Positions 26,267 to 32,019 of a stretch of 43,078 bases of DNA are shown here, in pieces (the first letter of the stretch is position 1; each line of letters starts with the position of its first letter). This DNA is from Oscillospiraceae bacterium (GTDB lineage: Bacteria; Bacillota; Clostridia; Oscillospirales; Acutalibacteraceae): contig JAISGQ010000037.1 of the NCBI GenBank assembly GCA_031262985.1, positions 1 to 43,078 on the forward strand, written 5' to 3'. The translations under genes were made by a program, and so were the position numbers. A model generated the notes under the pieces. It was not told the origin of the DNA. It saw only the letters and a list, made by a program, of their open reading frames with translations, and made no database searches.

Positions 26267-26768
26267 CGTCAAACAGCCCCTTCATTTTGAAGATATACAC
26301 CTTCTTTTCCTCCAAATCGGTGCGTTTGACAACGTCGTCGATTACGGGAATGAGGTACTCCTTCCCGTTTTTGTGCCTCATGCAGTAGACATCGTTCGCG
26401 CGGTTCTGAATCACATCGGTGATTTCGCCGTAAAGCTCCCCGCTGTCGTTGTCCTGCACCTCAAGCCCGATTAAATCCTGAATGAAGTACGACCCCTCAG
26501 GCAGATTCACGTCGTCGCGGTCGATGTAAACTACACTGTCGCGCAGTTCGTCCGCCGCGCGGACATCTTCTACTCCCTCGAATTTTATGAGGACGAGAGT
26601 TTTGTGCACCCTCGAGGAAAGCACCTTCTTTTCCTCCGCGCCGTCTTTAAAATAGAGCAGCTTGAATTTCGTCAGAAACTGCGGGGAGTCCGCCCACGGC
26701 AGCACACGAACCTCCCCGTTTATGCCGTGTGTGCTGACAATTTTTCCTACCTCAAGATATTTCTTCAT
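26256..26768 (-). CDS. rimM: 16S rRNA processing protein RimM
   Basis: The 170-residue protein has the RimM N-terminal beta-barrel (YLEVGKIVSTHGINGEVRV) and a C-terminal PRC-barrel (YFIQDLIGLEVQDNDSGELY, YLIPVIDDVV). It binds S19 and assists maturation of the 30S head. The start is the ATG behind GAGGAG; the longer frame upstream lies within nth. It overlaps nth by 17 nt and trmD by 11 nt, so the three form one operon with tight coupling. Confidence 0.95.
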   Translation of the reverse strand: MKKYLEVGKIVSTHGINGEVRVLPWADSPQFLTKFKLLYFKDGAEEKKVLSSRVHKTLVLIKFEGVEDVRAADELRDSVVYIDRDDVNLPEGSYFIQDLIGLEVQDNDSGELYGEITDVIQNRANDVYCMRHKNGKEYLIPVIDDVVKRTDLEEKKVYIFKMKGLFDDED

Positions 26769-27402
26769 GTATTCTTTTCTCCTCAAATTTGCATATTCTG
26801 ACAAGCGGACACATCCCGCACTTAGGGCTTCGCGCCGTGCATATCTCCCGCCCGAAGAGGACCAATCTGTGGCAAAGCGCGTTGCCCTCCGAGGGAGGGA
26901 CTACCGCGCGGAGCTGCCTCTCGACAATTACGGGGTTGCTCGAATCGCACAGCCCAAGCCTGCCGGAGATTCTTATGCAGTGGGTGTCAGCTACGATAGC
27001 GGGCTTCCCGAAAATGTCGCCCACAATCAGGTTTGCGGTCTTTCTCCCCACTCCCGGGAGCTTGACAAGCTGCTCTATTGTGTCGGGGACTTCTCCTCCC
27101 AGCTCGTTTTTTATCACGCGGCATAGGGAGCTTATATCACGCGCCTTTGTGTTAAATAAACCGCACGGCTTTATTATCTCCCCAATCTCCGCGGGGGAGG
27201 CGTCGCACAGCGCGTCGAGAGTGGGATATTTCGCGAACAGAACGGGAGTTACGAGATTTACTCTCGCGTCCGTACACTGCGCGGACAGGCGCGTGGCGAT
27301 GAGCAGCTCCACGGGGTTGCTGTAGGTAAGAGAGCAAACCGCCTCGGGGTAGAGCTTTTTGAGCTCAGATATTATCTTTTTGACTGTGTTCTTCTTGTCC
27401 AA
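26752..27402 (-). CDS. nth: Endonuclease III (DNA glycosylase/AP lyase)
   Basis: The 216-residue protein has the helix-hairpin-helix LPGVGRKTANLIVGD with catalytic K121, Asp 139 in VADTHC, and the [4Fe-4S] loop cysteines C188, C195, C198 and C204 (C-x6-C-x2-C-x5-C). It removes oxidised pyrimidines and cleaves the abasic site in base-excision repair. The start codon appears to be TTG, with GGAGG about 12 nt upstream; no ATG is nearby in frame. Linkage of nth with rimM-trmD is unusual but the overlaps leave little doubt about co-transcription. The LIR repeat lies upstream. Confidence 0.95.
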   Translation of the reverse strand: MDKKNTVKKIISELKKLYPEAVCSLTYSNPVELLIATRLSAQCTDARVNLVTPVLFAKYPTLDALCDASPAEIGEIIKPCGLFNTKARDISSLCRVIKNELGGEVPDTIEQLVKLPGVGRKTANLIVGDIFGKPAIVADTHCIRISGRLGLCDSSNPVIVERQLRAVVPPSEGNALCHRLVLFGREICTARSPKCGMCPLVRICKFEEKRIHEEIS

Positions 27403-27484
27403 AGCCGCCGCTCACCTCCGTGTTGCTGTTTTGTATTTCTATAAGGCATTTTAACATGAGGAGAAAATGATTGCAAGGAGATTT

Positions 27485-27641
27485 ATACTGCTCCGCGTTT
27501 AAAAGCGTTGTTAGATTTGCGAGGGTTTTTTCGTCTGACAAGGCGGACGACGCAGGCTTGCTGGCGCAAGTCAAGGAGGATAACGAAGTCAGGCGGGAAA
27601 AAGACCGCAAAGATACAATGGTTTTAAACGCGGAGCAGTAT
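27485..27641. repeat. Long inverted repeat (LIR) copy 2
   Basis: The outer arm ATACTGCTCCGCGTTTAAAA pairs perfectly with TTTTAAACGCGGAGCAGTAT. A second helix pairs TTTGCGAGGGTTTTTTCGTC with the GGCGGGAAAAAGACCGCAAA region. The apical stem is CTTGC-tggc-GCAAG followed by AAGGAGGATAACGA. It lies upstream of nth and is the cleanest, uninterrupted copy. Confidence 0.85.
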
Positions 27642-27676
27642 TAGGCTACCTTTTTTGCGAAGCGGGTATAAATAAT

Positions 27677-27706
27677 GCGGACACGAGTTGAACTACTCGT
27701 GTCCGC
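27677..27706 (-). terminator. Terminator of the lipoprotein gene
   Basis: A 12-bp stem GCGGACACGAGT / ACTCGTGTCCGC, followed on the minus strand by ATTATTTATA. The core GGACACGAGT is shared with the terminator at 28845-28888. Confidence 0.7.
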
Positions 27707-27747
27707 GCTATTTACACATTTGTGCATTCTTCCTGAATTTTACTGTA

Positions 27748-28239
27748 TCATATAAACATCTGAATCACATATAGCCTTTTCTCCGAAGGAAAATACAGAA
27801 TATACATATTGTCGTCGTAGTACGTCCTGCCGTCCACGGTCATCAAGGGTTCCGCGATGTATCGCTTCCAAATATAATCCTGCGTGAAATCCGGAAAATA
27901 TTCTCTCGGAATGTCGCCGTCTTCGGAAAACTCCACGATCTCGCTCTCCGCCTCCGCACTCCTCTCGCTTTCAAAGTCCGAGAAAAAATTTGCATCGGGG
28001 TCGTCATATGCGTACACGTTCCAGCGCAGACCGTCACCGAAGATAGAAGACGGAGTGTCGAAACTATAAAGCTCACGTGCGGTCAGCGGAATTGTTACGC
28101 CCCAGTTCTGCTGCACGGGGTGTTTTTCCGACATAGACGTATCGCTTTCAAACCATTCTGCACACGCCGTCAGCGTCAGCATAAGTGCTGACAACAGCAC
28201 GGCAATTGTAATATCGCGCTTTTTCTTGCGGGAATCCAT
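27748..28239 (-). CDS. Small predicted lipoprotein of unknown function
   Basis: The 163-residue protein has a lipoprotein signal: basic start (MDSRKKKRD), hydrophobic core, and lipobox LTAC with the lipidated Cys at about 27. The mature part is acidic and aromatic (WFESDTS, YAYDDPDANFFSDFESE) and ends with a beta-rich stretch MYILYFPSEKRLYVIQMFI. I do not recognise a family. ATG with GGAGGT 8 nt upstream. It has its own promoter with a dyad across the -10 and its own terminator, so it is an independently regulated surface protein. Confidence 0.8.
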   Translation of the reverse strand: MDSRKKKRDITIAVLLSALMLTLTACAEWFESDTSMSEKHPVQQNWGVTIPLTARELYSFDTPSSIFGDGLRWNVYAYDDPDANFFSDFESERSAEAESEIVEFSEDGDIPREYFPDFTQDYIWKRYIAEPLMTVDGRTYYDDNMYILYFPSEKRLYVIQMFI

Positions 28240-28270
28240 TCGCCGTCACCTCCGATAATACTTTGTATGA

Positions 28271-28302
28271 TTTATCGTAACACGATAAATATTTGTTGTC
28301 AA
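28271..28302 (-). promoter_or_regulatory. Promoter and operator of the lipoprotein gene
   Basis: On the minus strand: TTGACA (28297-28302), 17-nt spacer, TACGAT (28274-28279). The dyad TTTATCGT-gtt-ACGATAAA (28271-28289) covers the -10, the expected place for a repressor. Confidence 0.65.
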
Positions 28303-28344
28303 GCACTAAATCCGTGTTCTACACAGCTGAAAAATTGCCCTAAC

Positions 28345-28465
28345 TTTTTCGGCAGCTTTTTCTCCTGTATTTGTGCGGAGTTGCCGCCTACACCTACACA
28401 TTACTGTACTTCACAATCCAATCGACAGCCATGCCGAACGCCGCCTGACGCGCATTGTGGCAAAG
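28345..28465. repeat. Direct repeat left copy flanking the toxin-antitoxin-like locus
   Basis: This stretch resembles 28800-28956: it shares TTTTTCGGCAGCTTTT, CTGTATTTGTG, ACACATTACT and the last about 70 bp of the hydrolase gene. The right copy contains an extra 44-bp terminator hairpin. The two copies bracket the toxin-antitoxin-like locus. Confidence 0.75.
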
Positions 28466-28466
28466 G
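28397..28466 (-). pseudogene. 3' fragment of a second alpha/beta hydrolase gene
   Basis: Minus-strand translation gives CHNARQAAFGMAVDWIVKYS then NV and TAG, matching the last 22 residues of the intact hydrolase at 28887-29816 with few changes. No upstream part of a gene remains. It arose by partial duplication or by deletion of a tandem paralogue. Confidence 0.8.
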
Positions 28467-28511
28467 TACGTGTTTTTTCTCCAACTACACGGACAGCTTT
28501 TGCATTAACGC

Positions 28512-28540
28512 TTGACATGAAGCTAAACAGATGTTAAACT
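28512..28540 (+). promoter_or_regulatory. Promoter of the putative antitoxin RNA
   Basis: TTGACA, 17-nt spacer, TAAACT. No open frame with a ribosome site follows. The transcript would run toward the toxin-like gene and meet a terminator after about 90 nt. Confidence 0.65.
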
Positions 28541-28546
28541 AAAAAT

Positions 28547-28640
28547 GAAATGTGGCACTGTCTATAGACGGTTCGCCCCTAAGTGTTAGCTAAGAAAATA
28601 GCCGCCAACTTTGGAGAGCTGGGCGGCTATTTCTCTTTGT
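28547..28640 (+). ncRNA. Putative antitoxin small RNA
   Basis: Predicted about 90-95 nt RNA from the promoter above to the shared terminator. Its 3' end is antisense to the 3' end of the toxin-like mRNA. It also carries CGGTTCGCCCCTAAG, whose CCCCT could pair with the AGGGG ribosome site of that mRNA. The toxin leader itself holds a related CGGTTC..CGCCCCTA string. Exact ends are inferred. Confidence 0.5.
28596..28632. terminator. Shared bidirectional terminator
   Basis: An 11-bp perfect stem AAATAGCCGCC / GGCGGCTATTT with a 15-nt loop. It is followed by CTCTTTGTGT on the plus strand and by TCTTAGC on the minus strand. On the minus side the toxin-like stop codon TAG lies within the stem. Confidence 0.75.
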
Positions 28641-28698
28641 GTCCATTCAGAATACGTTCAATTAAGATTAAAATGACAATCAAAATTATGTACTCCAT
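28627..28698 (-). CDS. Type I toxin-like hydrophobic peptide (23 residues)
   Basis: ATG with GGGGG 7 nt upstream. The peptide is a single membrane helix (MEYIILIVILILIE) followed by a basic, polar tail (RILNGHKEK), the composition of small holin-like or Fst-type toxins, which depolarise the membrane when overproduced. The ribosome site is locked in a 5-bp hairpin (CCCCT-agta-AGGGG). The stop codon overlaps the terminator stem. A strong promoter stands upstream and a convergent promoter opposite. I cannot assign a named family. A non-toxic small membrane regulator is the alternative. Confidence 0.55.
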   Translation of the reverse strand: MEYIILIVILILIERILNGHKEK

Positions 28699-28768
28699 AG
28701 CGACACCCCCTTACTAGGGGCGAGATTGAACCGCCTATGCCCGTATGACAATGACACCTTTCGGCAAA

Positions 28769-28797
28769 ATTCTAACATATGTTCTCGAAAATTGCAA
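28769..28797 (-). promoter_or_regulatory. Promoter of the toxin-like gene
   Basis: On the minus strand: TTGCAA, 17-nt spacer, extended -10 TGTTAGAAT. It predicts a leader of about 65 nt that includes the hairpin hiding the ribosome site. Confidence 0.75.
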
Positions 28798-28799
28798 TA

Positions 28800-28956
28800 G
28801 TTTTTTCGGCAGCTTTTGACCCTGTATTTGTGAAAAATTGCTGTAAATAGTATGGACACGAGTTTTTAAACTCGTGTCCATACTATTTACACATTACTAT
28901 ACTTCACAATCCAATCGACAGCCAAGCCGAACGCCGCCTGACGCGCATTGCGGCAG
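28800..28956. repeat. Direct repeat right copy flanking the toxin-antitoxin-like locus
   Basis: Counterpart of 28345-28465. It comprises the 3' end and downstream region of the intact hydrolase gene and differs mainly by containing the terminator hairpin. Confidence 0.75.
28845..28888 (-). terminator. Terminator of the SLOG-SLATT operon
   Basis: A 21-bp perfect stem beginning AAATAGTATGGACACGAG with a 2-nt loop, overlapping the hydrolase TAA. The stem core GGACACGAGT and the flank CTATTTACACATT also occur in the terminator at 27677-27706. Confidence 0.8.
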
Positions 28957-29816
28957 TCAAGCGGTTTCTGCTTCTCCACCTTGAACATCCGAGGAAGCAT
29001 TTTCTCGTAGGACGCCGACAGCGGACACAGGAAATGACTGACATACTCGAAAGATTCGTGGTGATACGCATAGGGGTAGCCGGAGTTTTTAAGCCTCCCG
29101 ACTATTTTATCTCCTGCGTTTTTTGAGAGCCATACTCGGTCGCACGCGGTAGATATACACAAAATCGCAGCGTGTGACTCCTCCACCCTAATGAGCGTTT
29201 CTTCGGGAATACCCACCGCCTCCGCCTCGTGATATACCTTAGTCTGGTTGCTTTCGCCCTCCCTGAAATATGTCTTAACGGTGTCAGACAGCTTCCCGAC
29301 TATCGGCACATAGGGCATGGGATTCCCTCTGTAGCTCCACGAGGAGCGGTTGCCAATAGGTCGCCCCACCTTTGTAAAGCCCGACGCGACGTAGTAATTA
29401 GGCACAACGGCGACTACGCAGTCTATGTCCCCGATTAAGGAGGCGGACAAAAGCGACAGCTCCGCGCCTTTTGACAAGCCGTAGAGGGCGACCGCGCCGC
29501 ACTGCGTTTTTTCCTTGAGGTATGAAACCGCACTTTCTATACATTCAAGCGGCACTTCTATGAGGTTTTTCTGCACTCCGCTTATCCCGAAGTAGGCAAG
29601 CGAGAGGGCATTTATCCCCTTTTCGGCAAAGCACTGCGCAATATAATCTGCGTTCTTAATGCCGCCATCGCCGCCCGTCATGACTACGACCGACTTTTTC
29701 GAGGGAGTGTCAGGCGTGTAGAGCCTACCCATGAAGCCCTCCTTTTTTACGGATGTAAGCTTGTGTGTTTTCAATAATTTCCCTCCTGCATCATATTTTA
29801 TACTGCGAGCTGTCAT
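28887..29816 (-). CDS. BAAT / acyl-CoA thioester hydrolase-type alpha/beta hydrolase
   Basis: The 309-residue protein has an alpha/beta-hydrolase fold: MTGGDGG as the oxyanion-strand block, nucleophile elbow YGLSKG with S115, acid D226 in STACDRVW, and candidate base H261 in FEYVSHFL. This matches the BAAT C-terminal domain group, whose eukaryotic members transfer or hydrolyse bile and fatty acyl-CoA. Bacterial substrates are mostly unknown, and no N-terminal BAAT domain is present. The ATG overlaps the RyR gene stop (ATGA), so translation is coupled and it is the last gene of the SLOG-SLATT operon. In that setting it could be a lipid- or acyl-directed effector or a housekeeping thioesterase caught in the operon. 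A 22-codon copy of its 3' end lies beyond the toxin-like locus. Confidence 0.8.
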   Translation of the reverse strand: MTARSIKYDAGGKLLKTHKLTSVKKEGFMGRLYTPDTPSKKSVVVMTGGDGGIKNADYIAQCFAEKGINALSLAYFGISGVQKNLIEVPLECIESAVSYLKEKTQCGAVALYGLSKGAELSLLSASLIGDIDCVVAVVPNYYVASGFTKVGRPIGNRSSWSYRGNPMPYVPIVGKLSDTVKTYFREGESNQTKVYHEAEAVGIPEETLIRVEESHAAILCISTACDRVWLSKNAGDKIVGRLKNSGYPYAYHHESFEYVSHFLCPLSASYEKMLPRMFKVEKQKPLDCRNARQAAFGLAVDWIVKYSNV

Positions 29817-30109
29817 TTGCCCTGCGCCGATATTTTATACCCCATCTTTACGATACATTTGAGTGTTTCGAGAGAGGTATGGCGGTCGTACTCCTTCTCC
29901 TCCTCGGAAAGCTCGTCATACGGCACAAGGCAGGGATGAAGCCGCTGTTCGTCGTCGCGCTTCTCGCCGTATCGCCACCCGTCATTTATACGCCCCTGTG
30001 ACCACACCTCGTGCGTATTTCTCGCAAGCTCCTCGGCAAGCCGCAGTATGTCGTCTGAGAGCACGACATCGCCTGTGTCAACAGGGCGAGGCTCGTATGT
30101 ATTCTTCAT
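29813..30109 (-). CDS. Stand-alone RyR-domain protein
   Basis: The 98-residue protein is almost wholly one RyR domain (PF02026): LAEELARNTHEVWSQGRIND, then GWRYG, then HPCLVPYDELSEEEKEYDRH and TSLETLKCIVKMGY. The domain is named from ryanodine receptors, where it occurs as repeats. In bacteria it is found alone or joined to other modules and its ligand is not settled; binding of a nucleotide-like ligand has been proposed. ATG with AAGGAG upstream. It lies 16 nt after the SLOG-SLATT gene and overlaps the hydrolase by 4 nt. A sensor or adaptor for its operon partners is the simplest inference. Confidence 0.9.
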   Translation of the reverse strand: MKNTYEPRPVDTGDVVLSDDILRLAEELARNTHEVWSQGRINDGWRYGEKRDDEQRLHPCLVPYDELSEEEKEYDRHTSLETLKCIVKMGYKISAQGK

Positions 30110-30125
30110 GTTTGTCTCCTTTCGG

Positions 30126-31880
30126 CTATATATTCGGCAGCTCCGGAGTATCGAATCTTACCATAGATGCCCAGTTGCCCGTTTCGACAATCTCCATAGC
30201 TCCTACGGTCTCCAGCTTTGCCAGACGCGCTTGACGGTCCTTCTCCTGCTTTACCTGCTCAATCTGCTCGGAGACAGCCCGGAAGAACAACAAATCCCAC
30301 GAATATCTCGACTTGAGCGTCTTGACTTTCTCAAGCTCTTTCTCTCCGAAAAGCCAAATTGATACATACGGAAAGACAACGAGAAGTACAGATGCCGCCG
30401 ATGTTATGTAGCCGAAATACGGGACACTTACTACCTGCTCATTGACATACATCAGCACAGCCAGCAAAATGGGCGTTATATACGTCAGATTCTCGGTCAG
30501 AGACAGGAGAAACCCGCGCGGCTTGTGCTTCTTGTCAAAGACCTTAAGTTTGTCGCCAAAGTACTTAATCTGCCCGTCAACCCAATGCCTGATTGACGCA
30601 TTGACGTTTTCTTCCGATTCTTTCGAGGCAGTATTTTTCACGCTGTCAATGTAGACAATATTTCTCACGCTGCTCTGCACCCAGTCGAGCATATATTTCT
30701 GATTTTTCAGCATATAGTTCTGCGCCTGTTTGTCGATTCCTATGTGATTCCAGTATATTTGCACGCGCAGGCATTCCGCCATAGCGCGGTAGTCCACAAA
30801 CTTCTCGTGCCTCTTCTGCTTGTTGACCGCGCCTGCAAAAAATTTAAGAAACAGAAACGCGGCGGACAGCAAAATGAGGAAAAGTATACTGCTTTGATTT
30901 ACGCTCAAGCCGAGACAAATACTGGAGATGATAACAATCACAAGACCGATTTTGAAGACAGTATTTCTCTCCTTTTTCTGCTTGACGGACAGACCGTCAG
31001 CCGAAAGATAGTGATTCATAAGAAAAAGTTCGGCATCGGAAGAAATTAAGGTCGTTATACTGTCCTCCTTTTTATACTCTTTGGTCTCGAGCCTTTTGAG
31101 CCATCTTTTGTATTTGCAAACATCGCGGTTGTACTGCTCAATCCGGCTCATTTTAAGCTTGAACGCCGCCTTGGCGGCTTTGCACTCCTCATCGCAGTGA
31201 CCTATCGGGCAGTAGTATTTGTTTACGGAGAAGGCGTTTTCCGGAACTGCGCCGTTGTCCTTTTGTCTGGGAGTGACAATCTGATACACCGGACGAGTTT
31301 CGGGGATTCCGATTTCCTTTATCTCCTCGCTTCTCTCAAAGGCAATATCGCGCAGAGTGTAGTCGACAACTACGCTCGTGCCTGCCGATTCAGAGGGAGG
31401 CGCGGAGTTCCAGAACGCAACAAGTATATTGCAGTAATTCGACACGTATCTGCCCTGACGCTCATATTGAAGGTCGCGCATATCCTGCTCGCGGCAGTTT
31501 TCAGCAGCCACTCCGTTAGCCCAGCCGACGAAAAGCTCTTGGTTTTCCGCATGGCTGAGGCAGAGGTCGAATCGCTCCTTCTCCTCCGGAAAACCGTCGA
31601 AATCGTTTATAAATTCATCCTTCGGCAGAGCAAGCGGACAGATTATCGGAATGCTTTCCTCTATTGCCGCCTCCGCCGCGAGTATGTCCGCGCCTCTTGC
31701 GAGCGATGTCATCACCGTAAGAGGCGTGTTGGGATAATTCTTGCGAAATTCGCCGAATATCTCCTTAGTCTTGGCTTTGAGAATTGTCCTCTCCTCCTCA
31801 GAGCGCAAGTCCATATGTCCGGCGATTCCTATGATGATAGGAATTTTGCGCTCGCTTACATAAGTTTCGTATTTGCTCAT
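30126..31880 (-). CDS. SLOG domain fused to SLATT-like membrane module
   Basis: The 584-residue protein starts with a SLOG-type Rossmann domain (about 10-205): IIIGIAGHMDLR, then SLARGADILAAEAAIE and IICPLALP, the pattern of nucleotide-binding SLOG families. The second half has four membrane segments (about 309-326, 331-350, 466-480, 488-512). Between them is the block YRAMAECLRVQIYW (364-377), which I read as the SLATT signature (YRxxAExLRxxxxW). A charged, coiled-coil-like tail follows. SLATT was proposed as a pore-forming effector module and SLOG as a nucleotide sensor in bacterial conflict systems. ATG behind AGGAGGG; a longer frame upstream lacks a ribosome site. It is first gene of a three-gene operon with its own promoter, downstream of clpC. 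Domain calls are by motif only. Confidence 0.8.
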   Translation of the reverse strand: MSKYETYVSERKIPIIIGIAGHMDLRSEEERTILKAKTKEIFGEFRKNYPNTPLTVMTSLARGADILAAEAAIEESIPIICPLALPKDEFINDFDGFPEEKERFDLCLSHAENQELFVGWANGVAAENCREQDMRDLQYERQGRYVSNYCNILVAFWNSAPPSESAGTSVVVDYTLRDIAFERSEEIKEIGIPETRPVYQIVTPRQKDNGAVPENAFSVNKYYCPIGHCDEECKAAKAAFKLKMSRIEQYNRDVCKYKRWLKRLETKEYKKEDSITTLISSDAELFLMNHYLSADGLSVKQKKERNTVFKIGLVIVIISSICLGLSVNQSSILFLILLSAAFLFLKFFAGAVNKQKRHEKFVDYRAMAECLRVQIYWNHIGIDKQAQNYMLKNQKYMLDWVQSSVRNIVYIDSVKNTASKESEENVNASIRHWVDGQIKYFGDKLKVFDKKHKPRGFLLSLTENLTYITPILLAVLMYVNEQVVSVPYFGYITSAASVLLVVFPYVSIWLFGEKELEKVKTLKSRYSWDLLFFRAVSEQIEQVKQEKDRQARLAKLETVGAMEIVETGNWASMVRFDTPELPNI

Positions 31881-31959
31881 TGATATTATCCCTCCTGTTG
31901 TAGCTCCGCCTCTTTCCACCGAACGGGGTAGGCACGAGTTAAAATTTACCTGTACAAAT

Positions 31960-31988
31960 ATTATCACTAATTTCCCTTGTAATGTCAA
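31960..31988 (-). promoter_or_regulatory. Promoter of the SLOG-SLATT operon
   Basis: On the minus strand: TTGACA, 17-nt spacer, GATAAT (or TAATAT at 19 nt). It lies between the clpC stop and the SLOG-SLATT gene, giving a leader of about 75 nt. Confidence 0.7.
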
Positions 31989-32019
31989 TAGTTTTAACAT
32001 TGTACTCAACAGGAGTTTT

